NCBI RefSeq assembly: GCF_900625095.1
Contig: NZ_LR130760.1
Location: 1,024,997-1,088,996 of the forward strand
From: Acinetobacter ihumii
Lineage (GTDB): Bacteria; Pseudomonadota; Gammaproteobacteria; Pseudomonadales; Moraxellaceae
Length of the DNA: 64,000 nt
Direction of reading: 5' to 3'
A program made the position numbers and the translations under genes. The first letter of the stretch is position 1. The number at the start of each line of letters is the position of its first letter. The notes under the pieces are model-generated. The model was given only the letters and a program-made list of their open reading frames with translations, was not told where the DNA came from and made no database searches. Of the stretch, positions 1 to 10,126 are shown in pieces.

Positions 1-230
1 TGTTCCATTTTAGAGATTTGTTTAAGATAAGATATAACTCATTGAGATGTGTCATAGTATTCGTCGTTAGAAAACAATTATTGTGACATTATTTCAATGA
101 GTTATCTATTTTTGTCGTGTACAGAGATAATATGATTATTTTTTAAACCTTATTTATACATCCTATTCTACAAAATAAAAAACCCACCATGTTTTTTATT
201 ACATGATGGGTTGAATGAAACTGTAAACGC
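1..230. other. intergenic left edge
   Basis: No gene is visible. Two 12-bp arms (34-45 and 94-105, reading ATAACTCATTGA and its complement) form an inverted repeat with a 48-nt spacer. The right part holds the yceI terminator. Confidence 0.5.
174..212 (-). terminator. terminator of yceI
   Basis: An imperfect 12-bp hairpin (arms start AACCCA and end TGGGTT, one mismatch) lies just past the yceI stop. On the minus strand it is followed by a T-rich tract. Confidence 0.8.
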
Positions 231-812
231 TTATTTCTTGGCAGCAGTTGCTTCAGTGGTAATGTTTACTGTGATTTTATCACCTACATTTGGTACATAG
301 TTTGCGATACCAAAGTCAGAACGGTTAAATGAAGTTGTTGCATTGAAACCAATTGCAGGCACTTTCGCCATTGGATGTTCGCCTTGTTTGTTCAATACGG
401 CATCCAACACGACAGGCTTGGTAATCCCTTTAACGGTTAAGTTACCTGTAATTTTGAAATGTTTTTTGTCTTTGGTTTCGACTTTAGTACTTTTAAAAGT
501 GATGTTTGGATATTTAGCGGCATTAAACCAACCTTCTTCCTGAAACTCTTTATCCAATGCTGCAACGTTTGAATTTACACTGCTGACTGGAATGGTAACG
601 TCTACAGAAGAGTTCGCTGGTTTTGCATTATCAACTTTAATGACACCTTGAATGTCTGTAAAGTTCGCACTTGGTGTAGAAAAACCAAAGTGATTCCATG
701 AAAATACAGTCGCAGTATGGGTCGGATCAATTTTATAATCTACAGGTGCTGCTAAAGTGAAAGTACTTGCAACTGCAACCGCCAAACCCAATGATAATGT
801 TTTTAAACGCAT
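231..812 (-). CDS. yceI: YceI family periplasmic protein
   Basis: A 193-aa protein with a clear Sec signal peptide: a basic MRLK start, a hydrophobic core, and a likely cut near residue 21-22 before APVDYKID. The mature part is one YceI domain, a lipocalin-like beta barrel. It shows the typical YKIDPTHT start, VTIPVSSV, ITFKSTKV and the C-terminal FNRSDFGI...VGDKITVNI block. YceI proteins are periplasmic and are thought to bind polyisoprenoid-like lipids; their role is unclear. The length is normal. The gene diverges from the osmC-like gene, with a 26-bp palindrome in the shared upstream region. A strong hairpin terminator follows. Confidence 0.93.
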   Translation of the reverse strand: MRLKTLSLGLAVAVASTFTLAAPVDYKIDPTHTATVFSWNHFGFSTPSANFTDIQGVIKVDNAKPANSSVDVTIPVSSVNSNVAALDKEFQEEGWFNAAKYPNITFKSTKVETKDKKHFKITGNLTVKGITKPVVLDAVLNKQGEHPMAKVPAIGFNATTSFNRSDFGIANYVPNVGDKITVNITTEATAAKK

Positions 813-884
813 GATTTTTTCCTATTCGGTGGATAGTTATAAGTTTATACATTGCTGATTTTAATACACTGTTATTTATAAGAC

Positions 885-910
885 GAATTGTTGCAAGCAT
901 GCAACAATTC
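885..910. promoter_or_regulatory. perfect palindrome, candidate operator
   Basis: Two 11-bp arms (GAATTGTTGCA and its exact complement) flank a 4-nt centre in the divergent region between yceI (start 812) and the osmC-like gene (start 1098). No T-run follows on either strand, so it looks more like a dimeric regulator site than a terminator. Which regulator would bind it is unknown. Confidence 0.5.
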
Positions 911-1097
911 CAATTTGATTAAATTTTCTTAATAAAACCATGCCAACTTGAAGTATTTGAACGTTATAATTAAATAATTTTAAATAAAACCTTATATTGT
1001 GAAGTTATTATTTAATAAGTGACATCAATTTGAGAACAAGGACATACAAAATAACAACAAGCAACACACGCTTTATGTTAATGATAGTGGTTTATCG

Positions 1098-1529
1098 ATG
1101 ATTTATTCAGGCTCTTTCATGTCTTATACTGCTCAAGCCCAAAGTACTCAAACCCCTTATCGTGTCACATTAACCGATCCTTCTGGACATGTCTGGTATG
1201 TCGATGAACCAATAGAAAAAGGTGGGCAAAATACTGCACCAAATCCTATCTTAATTTTACTTTCTGCATTAGGTGCATGTACCACAGTGACCTTGCAAAT
1301 GTATGCCGACCACAAGCAAATACAACTTGAGCATGTACAGGTCGATTTAGTGTTAAATCCGCAAGGAGAAGCAGTTTCGTCAAGCTCTAATCAGATTGAA
1401 CGCGAAATTAAACTGACAGGAAATTTTACAGAAGATCAGCACAAACGCTTACTGAAAGTAGCAGAAAGCTGTCCTGTGCATAAAATTTTGACTTCAAATA
1501 TCTCGATTCAGACTGAAATGACATTCTAA
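1098..1529 (+). CDS. OsmC/Ohr family protein
   Basis: A 143-aa protein (136 aa if the ATG at 1119 is used, giving MSYTAQAQ; neither start has a strong ribosome site). It is a single OsmC domain with both reactive-cysteine neighbourhoods of the family: LGACTTVTLQMYAD, near residue 60, and ESCPVHKIL, near residue 125. OsmC/Ohr proteins reduce organic hydroperoxides through this cysteine pair. The general OsmC-like branch (YhfA type) is less well defined, so substrate and subfamily stay open. It is transcribed away from yceI. Confidence 0.88.
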   Translation: MIYSGSFMSYTAQAQSTQTPYRVTLTDPSGHVWYVDEPIEKGGQNTAPNPILILLSALGACTTVTLQMYADHKQIQLEHVQVDLVLNPQGEAVSSSSNQIEREIKLTGNFTEDQHKRLLKVAESCPVHKILTSNISIQTEMTF

Positions 1530-1560
1530 GTTTTTTAAAAGTAAAACTAGTTGTTTTGTT

Positions 1561-1602
1561 CAACTCAGAAATATTATTCAAAATATCAGTATTTCTGAGT
1601 TG
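1561..1602. repeat. 13-bp inverted repeat
   Basis: Perfect 13-bp arms (CAACTCAGAAATA and its complement) flank a 16-nt loop, 31 bp past the osmC-like stop. There is no T-tract on either side, so it is at best a weak or factor-assisted terminator. It may instead stabilise the mRNA end. Confidence 0.5.
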
Positions 1603-1646
1603 CTTACATTTACATCAACAAAAACAAGCAATTCAAATTATAAATT

Positions 1647-1928
1647 TTATACGTCTTCTTTCCAATGACGCCCAATCTGTACAAAATCAGGCAATTTGTC
1701 ACTATGGAATACATTGTTTTCATTATCAACGGCAAATCTGGAGATACTACTCTCATTTTCTGCATTAAACTTTTGATAAAAACTAAACTCACCAAGCACA
1801 CCCTCTAAGGCGACAGAGTTTTGGATATTAGCCTCAAGGATTTTAGAAATATATTGCGCAGGGTTGTTAATCAACTCACAATCGCCTGTCACAGTTTGTC
1901 CATTTAAATCAACAAATGAAAATTTCAT
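1647..1928 (-). CDS. hypothetical protein, 93 aa
   Basis: A small acidic soluble protein beginning MKFSFVDLNGQTVTGDCELI, with no signal peptide or membrane segment. I do not recognise a family. The start is an ATG with a short GGA ribosome site about 10 nt upstream. It stands alone on the minus strand between the osmC-like gene and the tkt terminator. Its reading frame covers most of an otherwise empty stretch, which supports it as a real gene. Confidence 0.6.
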   Translation of the reverse strand: MKFSFVDLNGQTVTGDCELINNPAQYISKILEANIQNSVALEGVLGEFSFYQKFNAENESSISRFAVDNENNVFHSDKLPDFVQIGRHWKEDV

Positions 1929-2060
1929 AAAAAAATCCAGTTAAACTGATACGATTAAAAAATATATCACAGGAGTATGAGATTTTTTTCATCACTATTT
2001 AGACTTTCTTTATTTTTCTTTCTAAGAATGAAATAAAAACACTGATCAAAGCAATCTATT

Positions 2061-2100
2061 CAATAAAAAATCCCAGTCAATCGTGTGATGGACTGGGATT
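2061..2100 (-). terminator. terminator of transketolase
   Basis: A strong hairpin with arms AATCCCAGTC and GACTGGGATT, followed on the minus strand by a run of six T, 30 bp past the tkt stop. Confidence 0.9.
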
Positions 2101-2130
2101 CCAAAGCTAAATGCTTTTAAACGTATATAT

Positions 2131-4119
2131 TTAAACCGTTAAAGATTGAATGGCTTCTACCACAGCTTCAGTGGTAATTCCAAAGAATTTAAATAGATCT
2201 TTGGCTGGCGCAGATTCACCATAAGTGGTCATGCCAATCACTTTGCCATCTAAACCAACAAATTTCCACCAATAATCGACATGAGCAGCTTCGACAGCCA
2301 CACGCGCACGGATATGTGCTGGTAACACCGCTTCACGGTAAGCCGCATCCTGTTTCATAAATTCTTCGGCACATGGCATAGACACTACACGTACACCTTC
2401 AAGTTGAGCATAAGCATTCATTGCCAGTTCAACTTCTGAACCTGTTGCAATAATAATGGCTTTTAACTCACCTTTTTCCTGAGCCAATACATAACCACCT
2501 TTTGCAGCATTTTGGATTTGCTCATCGGTACGAGTTTGGAATGCAAGATTTTGACGAGATAAAATCAAAGCAGAAGGGCCATCTTTACGCTCTAAAGAAG
2601 ATTTCCATGCAATTGCAGTTTCAACTGTATCCGCTGGACGCCATGTATTTAAATTTGGCGTAGAACGTAACGATGAAATTTGCTCTACAGGTTGATGCGT
2701 TGGTCCATCTTCACCTAAACCAATCGAGTCATGCGTATATACATGAATCACGCGTTGTTTCATGAGTGCAGACATGCGCACCGCGTTACGTGCATATTCC
2801 ATAAACATTAAGAATGTCGCAACATAAGGAATAAAGCCGCCATGTAATGCAACACCATTGGCAATTGCAGTCATGCCAAATTCACGTACACCATAATGTA
2901 CATAGTTACCTGCCGGATTGTCCTGAACACCGACACAACCTTTCCATAAAGTTAGGTTTGAACCTGCAAGATCGGCAGAACCGCCCAATAATTCAGGCAA
3001 TAATGGTCCAAATGCCTGTAAGGTATTTTGGCTCGCTTTACGGGTTGCAATGGTTTCAGCTTTAGCATTGGTTTGTGCAATAAACGCATCTGCCTGAGCC
3101 GCAAAATCAGCAGGCAAATCACCAGAAACACGACGTAATAATTCAGCTGCTTCGGTTGGGTATTTTTCTTGATAAGCTGCAAAAACTTTGTCCCAAGCCG
3201 ATTCAACTTGTTGACCTTTTGCTTTGGCATCCCAATGTTCATAAATGTCAGCAGGAATAACGAAAGCCTCTTCTTCCCAACCTAGCACTTCACGAGTGAG
3301 CTTAATTTCATCAGCACCCAATGGCGCGCCATGACTGTCTTCTTTACCTTGTTTATTTGGAGAACCCAAACCAATAATGGTTTTACAGATAATAACAGTA
3401 GGTTTAGTAGTTTCAGCTTGTGCTTGAAGCGTTGCCTGACGAATTGCATCTGCATCATGTCCATCGACACGCAATACTTGCCAACCATACGATTTGAAGC
3501 GTTGCTCAGTGTCATCACTAAACCAGCCTTCAACTTCACCGTCAATAGAAATACCATTGTCATCATAGTAAGCAATCAACTTACCTAGACCCAATGTTCC
3601 TGCCAGTGAACAAGCTTCGTGGGAGATCCCTTCCATTAAGCAACCATCACCCAAGAAACAGTAGGTGAAATGATCAACAACGGTTAAATCCGCTTTGTTA
3701 AATTGTGCTGCTAGCGTTTTTTCGGCTAATGCAAAACCTACAGCATTGGCAATCCCCTGACCTAAAGGACCTGTTGTAGTTTCGATACCCGGTGCATAAC
3801 CTAGTTCAGGATGGCCTGGCGTTTTAGAATGAAGCTGACGAAACTGTTTGATATCTTCAATTGAAACGTCATAGCCCGTTAAATGAAGCAATGCATATTG
3901 CAACATTGAGCCATGACCATTAGACAACACAAAACGGTCACGGTTAGCCCATTGAGGATTGGCTGGATTATGGTTTAAAAACTCGCGCCAAACGACGTCC
4001 GCAATGTCTGCCATACCCATTGGCGCACCAGGATGGCCTGAGTTTGCCTGTTGTACAGCATCCATAGCCAATACACGAATTGCGTTTGCAATACGACGTT
4101 CGTTTAAAGGGGTCGTCAT
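2131..4119 (-). CDS. tkt: transketolase
   Basis: A 662-aa protein of normal transketolase length. The thiamine-diphosphate domain comes first, with the GHPGAPMG motif near residue 28 and GDGCLMEG near 156. The pyrimidine-binding domain follows, with [16 protein letters not shown] near 465. The C-terminal domain includes ATGSEVELA. The enzyme moves two-carbon ketol units between sugar phosphates in the non-oxidative pentose phosphate pathway and supplies ribose-5-phosphate and erythrose-4-phosphate. It is monocistronic with its own terminator. rpiA of the same pathway lies elsewhere in this window. Confidence 0.98.
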   Translation of the reverse strand: MTTPLNERRIANAIRVLAMDAVQQANSGHPGAPMGMADIADVVWREFLNHNPANPQWANRDRFVLSNGHGSMLQYALLHLTGYDVSIEDIKQFRQLHSKTPGHPELGYAPGIETTTGPLGQGIANAVGFALAEKTLAAQFNKADLTVVDHFTYCFLGDGCLMEGISHEACSLAGTLGLGKLIAYYDDNGISIDGEVEGWFSDDTEQRFKSYGWQVLRVDGHDADAIRQATLQAQAETTKPTVIICKTIIGLGSPNKQGKEDSHGAPLGADEIKLTREVLGWEEEAFVIPADIYEHWDAKAKGQQVESAWDKVFAAYQEKYPTEAAELLRRVSGDLPADFAAQADAFIAQTNAKAETIATRKASQNTLQAFGPLLPELLGGSADLAGSNLTLWKGCVGVQDNPAGNYVHYGVREFGMTAIANGVALHGGFIPYVATFLMFMEYARNAVRMSALMKQRVIHVYTHDSIGLGEDGPTHQPVEQISSLRSTPNLNTWRPADTVETAIAWKSSLERKDGPSALILSRQNLAFQTRTDEQIQNAAKGGYVLAQEKGELKAIIIATGSEVELAMNAYAQLEGVRVVSMPCAEEFMKQDAAYREAVLPAHIRARVAVEAAHVDYWWKFVGLDGKVIGMTTYGESAPAKDLFKFFGITTEAVVEAIQSLTV

Positions 4120-4408
4120 AGGTCAGCGTCCAAAATAAATCGATAGAATGAAAAAGATGAGCATGAATCGGGATTCAAAAACAGGCTATATTGTCTTAAA
4201 AAAATAGGCACGGGTAAAGCCTATATCATGACTTTGTCCTTTTTTTTAGTAAATTCACTTTAATAAATCACGTCATCACCTGAATTACATTGGATTCTAA
4301 TGAAATGACACATCAATCGTACATAAATAGTCCATTTATTGCATTGTTCAGATGCATGATTTAGACTAATATCTTCGAAATTTATGGGCTGTATCAAGTT
4401 AGCTTCAC

Positions 4409-5137
4409 ATGTCATTTTCCAGCAAAATTAAAAGTTTAAGGGCTCCCTTTTTTAAACTTTTTTTAAAAGGCAAGCCAGAGTTTATATGTCCACTTTGTCA
4501 TTATCATGGACCTTTTAAAGATAAAAAAAGTAGATTACACGCCAAATGTCCCAAATGTGGTGAACTTGAACGAGTCAGATTGCAATATTTAGTCTATAAA
4601 AAAGTTTTTGATCAGATTGATACTAAAAACAGTACTATTTTACATATCGCACCTGAACGATCTTTATCTGCTTTTTTTAAACAGGATTTTGGAAAATATG
4701 TTTCCGCAGATTTGTTTCGGCAAGATGTCGATATGCAATTTGATGTACAAGAGATACCACTAGAAGATGCCAGTGTAGATGTGGTCTATGCTTCACATAT
4801 TTTGCTCTATCCTCATGATGACATAAAAGCGATTTCTGAAATTCGAAGAATTTTAAAACCAAATGGTATTGCGATTTTACCAATGCCTATATTTGCAGAA
4901 AAAACCGTCGATGATTTTGGTGAGAATGTTCGCTGGACTCACCAATCTGGACTCGATTATTTCGATAGATACCGTCAGTTTTTTGATCATGTCGATCTTT
5001 ATTATTCTCACATGTTCCCAGAAACTTATCAGCTCTATTTATGTGATAATGATACAGATCATCCTTTGTATGTTGGCAATGGAAAACGAGAAGATATCGT
5101 ACCTATTTGCTACGTTAGTGCCCAAGAAAGCTATTGA
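4409..5137 (+). CDS. zinc-ribbon SAM-dependent methyltransferase
   Basis: A 242-aa protein. Residues 27-50 hold two CxxC pairs (C27/C30 and C47/C50), a likely zinc ribbon. A class I methyltransferase fold follows: ILHIAPERSL in the nucleotide-binding position, DVVYASHILLY, and an EIRRILKPNG motif typical of Methyltransf_11. The substrate is unknown. Zinc-ribbon methyltransferases of this layout include rRNA and small-molecule enzymes. It sits directly upstream of metK, which makes SAM; with 121 bp between them this is only suggestive. The start is the first ATG of the frame and the ribosome site is weak. Confidence 0.8.
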   Translation: MSFSSKIKSLRAPFFKLFLKGKPEFICPLCHYHGPFKDKKSRLHAKCPKCGELERVRLQYLVYKKVFDQIDTKNSTILHIAPERSLSAFFKQDFGKYVSADLFRQDVDMQFDVQEIPLEDASVDVVYASHILLYPHDDIKAISEIRRILKPNGIAILPMPIFAEKTVDDFGENVRWTHQSGLDYFDRYRQFFDHVDLYYSHMFPETYQLYLCDNDTDHPLYVGNGKREDIVPICYVSAQESY

Positions 5138-5258
5138 TTTACAGCCAAGTTAATTAGTTAAAGTTATGGTGTATATCTTTAATTTTTATGTCAGTATGGC
5201 TGGTTTTGATCAAAATCTAGTTGTACCATATCCAATCTTTAAAAATTAGTAGGACATT

Positions 5259-6425
5259 ATGCGCGAGTACGCTGTTTTTACTTCTGAATCCGTCAGCGAA
5301 GGCCATCCAGATAAAATGGCTGACCAAATTAGTGATGCTATTTTGGATGCGATCTTAAAAGAAGACCCATATGCACGGGTGGCTTGTGAAACACTAGTAA
5401 AAACAGGTGCTGTGGTTCTTGCTGGTGAAATTACAACAACCGCCAATGTCGATTTCGAAGCGATTGTGCGCCAAACTGTGAATGGTATTGGTTATCATCA
5501 TTCTGATTTAGGTTTTGATGGTTCAACCTGTGCCGTAATCAACATGATTGGTAAGCAATCTCCAGAAATTGCACAAGGTGTTGACCGTCAAAAGCCAGAA
5601 GATCAGGGTGCAGGTGATCAGGGTTTGATGTTTGGTTATGCCAGCCGTGAAACCGATGTATTGATGCCAGCGCCTATTTCTTATGCGCATCGTTTAATGG
5701 AGCGTCAAGCTGAATTACGACGCTCAGGTGTGTTACCGTGGTTACGCCCAGATGCCAAAAGTCAGGTCACTTTTGCCTATGAAAACGGTCGTCCTGTTCG
5801 TCTGGATGCGGTGGTACTCTCTACCCAGCATGATCCTGAAATCTCTCAAACTCAGCTCAAAGAAGCTGTAATTGAAGAAATTGTAAAACCTGTGATTCCT
5901 GCGGACATGTTCCATGCTGGAACCAAATTCCACATTAACCCAACTGGGCTATTTGTGATTGGTGGTCCTGTTGGTGACTGTGGTCTTACGGGTCGTAAAA
6001 TTATTGTGGATACCTATGGTGGTATGGCTCGTCACGGTGGTGGTGCTTTCTCTGGTAAAGACCCATCAAAAGTTGACCGTTCTGCTGCTTATGCAGGTCG
6101 CTATGTGGCAAAAAATATTGTCGCAGCCGGTTTAGCAGATAAATGTGAAATTCAGGTGAGTTATGCAATTGGCGTGGCAGAGCCGACTTCGATTTCAATT
6201 AACACCTTTAATACCGCAAAAGTCGATGATGAATTAATTATTGCTTTGGTCCGTGAACATTTTGATTTACGTCCATTCGGGATTACCCGCATGTTAAATC
6301 TGTTACAGCCAATGTATAAACAAACGGCGGCTTATGGCCACTTTGGTCGCGAAGGATCAGACATCGCTTTCACTTGGGAAAAAACTGATAAAGTTGATGT
6401 TCTGAAGGATGCTGCGGGTTTATAA
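5259..6425 (+). CDS. metK: S-adenosylmethionine synthetase
   Basis: A 388-aa protein of normal MetK length. It begins with [17 protein letters not shown] (methionine/ATP binding) and contains [12 protein letters not shown] and the P-loop-like [19 protein letters not shown]. It makes SAM from methionine and ATP in the cytoplasm. An AGGA ribosome site precedes the ATG. The upstream 120 bp shows no SAM riboswitch that I can recognise. A clean intrinsic terminator follows. Confidence 0.98.
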   Translation: MREYAVFTSESVSEGHPDKMADQISDAILDAILKEDPYARVACETLVKTGAVVLAGEITTTANVDFEAIVRQTVNGIGYHHSDLGFDGSTCAVINMIGKQSPEIAQGVDRQKPEDQGAGDQGLMFGYASRETDVLMPAPISYAHRLMERQAELRRSGVLPWLRPDAKSQVTFAYENGRPVRLDAVVLSTQHDPEISQTQLKEAVIEEIVKPVIPADMFHAGTKFHINPTGLFVIGGPVGDCGLTGRKIIVDTYGGMARHGGGAFSGKDPSKVDRSAAYAGRYVAKNIVAAGLADKCEIQVSYAIGVAEPTSISINTFNTAKVDDELIIALVREHFDLRPFGITRMLNLLQPMYKQTAAYGHFGREGSDIAFTWEKTDKVDVLKDAAGL

Positions 6426-6455
6426 AAATCCTGTCGTATCAAATAAAGAGCATAT

Positions 6456-6491
6456 AAAGTCCGCATTGTATCAATTTGCGGACTTTTTTAT
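6456..6491 (+). terminator. terminator of metK
   Basis: A hairpin with arms AAGTCCGCA and TGCGGACTT followed by a T run, 30 bp after the metK stop. Confidence 0.92.
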
Positions 6492-6601
6492 ATAAATTTC
6501 ATGCTTTAGTTCATAAAAACGTTGATGTGTTATTAAACTTTACAATCATCAACCATATAAGAAATAGCAGATTGAATAAATACTAACTGTCATATCCCAA
6601 A

Positions 6602-6853
6602 TTAGGATTCAGTCTTTTTATCATTTGTATTTAATACATCAAAAATAGATTTTTGTGTAGGCGTGTCATCTTCATGCGTCTGGATGTAAAAATGTACGGT
6701 TTTAAATACCATCACTACTGCGAGACAACCGACTAAACAGAAAATCCACCAACCATAAGGACTACGTATGTGTTGCGAACCACAATAAGGGCATTCTTTG
6801 TCTGTAGATTCGACAACCTTATTACAGCATGCACAATGATATTGATATAGCAT
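6602..6853 (-). CDS. zinc-ribbon membrane protein, hypothetical
   Basis: An 83-aa protein. Its N-terminus has two CxxC pairs (CACC and CPYC), a zinc ribbon of about 25 residues. One transmembrane segment follows, around WWIFCLVGCLAVVMVF, and then a charged tail. The ATG at 6853 is chosen because a strong GGAGG site lies about 8 nt upstream; the in-frame GTG at 6859 sits on that site. Function unknown. It is a lone gene with no operon partner. Confidence 0.7.
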   Translation of the reverse strand: MLYQYHCACCNKVVESTDKECPYCGSQHIRSPYGWWIFCLVGCLAVVMVFKTVHFYIQTHEDDTPTQKSIFDVLNTNDKKTES

Positions 6854-7085
6854 AATCACCCCTCCTCTGTAGCATCTTGAATCGTTTTTCTATTCTATTT
6901 AATGGATGCTAACTCATTTTATGCTTTATATTTTTTATATTATGTGAAACAGATGACGATTTCAATGAAATTATATAAAGTTAAAATTTATTATTTATCA
7001 TAAATATAGGTTAATTTTAATGTTTTGTATCCTATAAAAAATAGAATTATCTATAGAAATATTGTTAAAATTTATTTAGAACCCT

Positions 7086-7283
7086 ATGCAAGTTGAAGAT
7101 ATGAGCCAGTTAATTAGTAAAGGTGGCTTCCGCGAGCGCGCCAATCGTAGTCGTAAATATAGAGATTCTGAAAACGAAAAAACCACTCTGGTTTCCAATA
7201 AATATCAGCCTAATTCCCATCAGCAACCAAGTCATCATGTGGTAAATGAAGCCGAACAAAATAATAATGTTAAGACAGAATAA
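7086..7283 (+). CDS. small hydrophilic protein, hypothetical
   Basis: A 65-aa protein with a basic first half (GGFRERANRSRKYRD) and a polar Asn/Gln/His-rich second half, predicted disordered. There is no recognised family, signal or membrane segment. The ATG at 7086 has no good ribosome site; the internal ATG at 7101 is as likely. It lies between AT-rich flanks ahead of the monooxygenase gene. Confidence 0.5.
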   Translation: MQVEDMSQLISKGGFRERANRSRKYRDSENEKTTLVSNKYQPNSHQQPSHHVVNEAEQNNNVKTE

Positions 7284-7417
7284 TAAGTCATTATATTGAT
7301 GAATAATTCATGTTTTTTCATTAAACAATAATGATCAAAGCTATGAATGAATTTGTATAAAGAATCGTATTTGTTTGGCTTAAGCTCATATAAGGTCTAA
7401 GAATATAGAGTTCAGTT

Positions 7418-8809
7418 ATGTCAAAACAAATACGATTTAATGCCTTTGAAATGAATTGTATTGCCCATCAATCTCCCGGTTTATGGCGTCATCCACAAGA
7501 TCGCTCCCGTGAATATAAAGATCTGGAATATTGGACAGATTTAGCAAAAATCTTGGAAAAAGGCATTTTTGATGGCGTATTTTTGGCAGATGTACTCGGT
7601 ATTTATGATGTTTATCATCAAAGTGCTGAACATGCGCTCACATGCGCAGTACAAGTTCCTGTTAATGATCCTTTGCAAGTCGTACCTGCCATGGCGGCTG
7701 TGACTCAACATTTGGGCTTTGGGGTTACCACCTCCATTTCTTTTGAACACCCTTATCCCTTTGCACGGCGTATGAGCACGCTTGATCACTTAACCAAAGG
7801 ACGTGTCGGCTGGAATATCGTGACATCCTATTTGGCCAGTGGTTCTAAAAATTTAGGTTTATCCAATCAAGTCAGCCATGACGAACGTTATGATATCGCA
7901 GATGAGTATCTGGAAGTTCTTTATAAACTTTGGGAAGGGTCATGGGAAAGTGATGCTGTTATTGCAGATAAAAAATCGGGAATTTTTGCGGATTTTCACA
8001 AAGTTCATCCTATTCAACACAAAGGCAAATATTTTGATGTCCCTGGCATTCATATTTGTGAACCTTCTCCACAGCGCACACCCGTTTTATATCAAGCGGG
8101 CGCTTCTGGACGCGGACAGACCTTTGCCAGTCAAAATGCAGAATGTATTTTTATTGCCGCGCCATCAAAAATAGCGACCAAAAGTATTGTAAAAAGTATT
8201 CGCCAAAAATTGATAGAGAATGGTCGAGATCCTTATTCAGCAAAAATTTACGCCCTTCTTTCGATTGTTACCGATGAAACCGATCAAAAGGCACAACGAA
8301 AGTTTAAAGAGTATCAATCCTATGCGAGCTATGATGGTGCTTTAACGTTGTTATCTGGCTGGTCGGGTGTGGATTTTTATCAATACCAAGCTCATGATAA
8401 AGTTGAGTATATTCAGACGGATGCAATTCAATCTCTACTTGATTCTTATGTTAATGCAGATCCAAATCGTATCTGGACGATTGAGGAAATTGCCAATTGG
8501 ATTGGTGTCGGTGGCAATGGCCCTGTTTTAGTGGGTTCAGCCCAGACTGTCGCAGATGAGTTACAACAATGGGTTGAAGATACCGATATTGATGGCTTTA
8601 ATCTGGCCTATATTTTGGCGCATCAAACGTTTCAGGATGTGGTTGATTTTATCGTGCCAGAATTGCAAAAACGCGAAGTTTATCCAAAGCAATATAGTGA
8701 AGGAACATTAAGAGAAAAGTTATTTCATGCCGATGCACATTTACCAGACTGGCATCGTGGTGCGAATTATCGTCCTCAAACCGTAGCATCTTTGAAAAAA
8801 GTCGTGTAG
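7418..8809 (+). CDS. FMN-dependent monooxygenase, NtaA/SnaA/DszA family
   Basis: A 463-aa bacterial luciferase-like (LLM) flavin monooxygenase. Length and motifs match the nitrilotriacetate monooxygenase subfamily: an early WRHPQDRS and YWTDLAKILEKGIFDGVFLADVLG, then TLDHLTKGRVGWNIVTS and YQAGASGRGQTFASQNAE. Such enzymes use reduced FMN from a separate reductase to oxidise organosulfur, aminopolycarboxylate or related substrates. No reductase or transporter gene is next to it, so the substrate cannot be read from context. A bidirectional terminator separates it from fxsA. Confidence 0.88.
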   Translation: MSKQIRFNAFEMNCIAHQSPGLWRHPQDRSREYKDLEYWTDLAKILEKGIFDGVFLADVLGIYDVYHQSAEHALTCAVQVPVNDPLQVVPAMAAVTQHLGFGVTTSISFEHPYPFARRMSTLDHLTKGRVGWNIVTSYLASGSKNLGLSNQVSHDERYDIADEYLEVLYKLWEGSWESDAVIADKKSGIFADFHKVHPIQHKGKYFDVPGIHICEPSPQRTPVLYQAGASGRGQTFASQNAECIFIAAPSKIATKSIVKSIRQKLIENGRDPYSAKIYALLSIVTDETDQKAQRKFKEYQSYASYDGALTLLSGWSGVDFYQYQAHDKVEYIQTDAIQSLLDSYVNADPNRIWTIEEIANWIGVGGNGPVLVGSAQTVADELQQWVEDTDIDGFNLAYILAHQTFQDVVDFIVPELQKREVYPKQYSEGTLREKLFHADAHLPDWHRGANYRPQTVASLKKVV

Positions 8810-8838
8810 CGATCCATATTCAATAAAATCATGTTCAA

Positions 8839-8875
8839 TAAAAAAGCCGAATCAATATATGATTCGGCTTTTCGA
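8839..8875. terminator. bidirectional terminator
   Basis: A 13-bp perfect stem (AAAAGCCGAATCA and its complement) flanked by A-rich and T-rich runs lies between the convergent monooxygenase and fxsA genes. It serves both strands. Confidence 0.9.
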
Positions 8876-8889
8876 ACAACATTAAAATG

Positions 8890-9450
8890 TTAATCTTTAT
8901 GCTCGATTTTTTTCACTTCTGGTGTCACTTCACGCGCTTCACCATCAATCACGCTTGAATCGCGATACTGACCGCCTGACTGTTGATTTTGCATATCCTG
9001 CATTTGACGCATCATATCCGCAAAAGGATTTTGTCCCGCCTGACCGCCAGTATTTCCCATCATGCCGCCCATCATTTTATCCATCATGGCTTGTTGACGC
9101 TTTGCCATCGTTTTCATTAATGCATTTTGGAAAGCTTTCTGTACCGCTGGAATTAAAATCAAAACGGCTAAAATATCAGAAATAATCCCCGGTAACATTA
9201 ACAGAAATCCTGCCATTGCCATCGCGAGTTTTTTGCTCACTGCGGGATCAGTGCCGAGTTGTCCTGTCATTTGCATTTGTTGTAGTTGCGGCATAATTCC
9301 AGAAGTGCTGGAACGCAGCATATTTAACCCAATGAAAAATGCAATAATGAACCAGAAAAACACGTACCAACCGCTTATAAATTGGGCAATACCAATCCAT
9401 ACAGCAATTTCGAGAATCGCGCCGAGAACAACAATCAATAATAAATTCAT
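8890..9450 (-). CDS. fxsA: FxsA family membrane protein
   Basis: A 186-aa inner-membrane protein. There are two N-terminal hydrophobic segments (about residues 2-25 and 28-46) and another hydrophobic stretch, LAMAMAGFLLMLPGIISDILAVLILIP in character, near residues 75-103, which is the FxsA signature. FxsA of E. coli suppresses F-exclusion of phage T7 when overexpressed. The last 75 residues are a hydrophilic tail very rich in Met and Gln (KMMGGMMG, MMRQMQDMQNQQ), longer than the core domain needs. The gene diverges from ruvC. Confidence 0.9.
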   Translation of the reverse strand: MNLLLIVVLGAILEIAVWIGIAQFISGWYVFFWFIIAFFIGLNMLRSSTSGIMPQLQQMQMTGQLGTDPAVSKKLAMAMAGFLLMLPGIISDILAVLILIPAVQKAFQNALMKTMAKRQQAMMDKMMGGMMGNTGGQAGQNPFADMMRQMQDMQNQQSGGQYRDSSVIDGEAREVTPEVKKIEHKD

Positions 9451-9574
9451 GTAAAACGTATCTATCTCAAAAGTAAATGTTTGCAGCAGTATTAAACACT
9501 GATCTCAATTGAATCAAGATTTTTTAAAGCTGTTATGTAACAATATGGGCAATCTTTTATTTTTAAAGTCTGTT

Positions 9575-10120
9575 ATGCCATTAATTATAGGAATTGATCC
9601 TGGTTCTCGTCTTACAGGTTATGGCATCATTGAAAAAGATGGCGGTCAGTTACGTTTTATTGACGCCGGAACCATCCGTACTGAAAGTCAGGATATGCCT
9701 GAACGTTTAAAGCGAATTTTTGCTGGGGTTGAACGAATCGTAAAATTTCATGGCCCAACCGAAGCCGCAGTTGAACAGGTATTTATGGCACAAAATCCTG
9801 ATTCAGCACTCAAACTCGGTCAAGCACGTGGCGCGGCAATTGCGGCATTGGTTAATCAGGATTTACAAGTTGCCGAATATACCGCACGACAAATTAAACA
9901 ATCTGTGGTCGGTTATGGTGCAGCAGATAAAGAGCAAGTCCAAATGATGGTGATGCGAATTTTAAGTTTAACCATCAAACCTCAAGCCGATGCTGCCGAT
10001 GCATTGGCCGCTGCGATTTGCCACGCTCATGTCTCAGGTAGCATGAGCAAAATGGCGGTTTTAAATGCGCTAGGTGGAATGGCGCGAGGCCGTAGTCGTT
10101 ATAACAGTAGACGGCGTTAA
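9575..10120 (+). CDS. ruvC: Holliday junction resolvase RuvC
   Basis: A 181-aa protein of normal RuvC length. It starts [17 protein letters not shown], holding the first catalytic Asp. The second acidic site is in EAAVEQVF and the final acidic pair in [17 protein letters not shown]. The ATG at 9575 is chosen over an in-frame start at 9509 because the extra 22 residues precede the conserved N-terminus. RuvC cleaves Holliday junctions with RuvAB. No ruvA or ruvB is adjacent. Confidence 0.97.
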   Translation: MPLIIGIDPGSRLTGYGIIEKDGGQLRFIDAGTIRTESQDMPERLKRIFAGVERIVKFHGPTEAAVEQVFMAQNPDSALKLGQARGAAIAALVNQDLQVAEYTARQIKQSVVGYGAADKEQVQMMVMRILSLTIKPQADAADALAAAICHAHVSGSMSKMAVLNALGGMARGRSRYNSRRR

Positions 10121-10126
10121 ATTATT

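Noticed and set aside
5138..5258. SAM riboswitch before metK
   Set aside because: No conserved SAM-I, SAM-II or SAM-III-type pattern could be recognised in the 121 bp; the region is plain and AT-rich.
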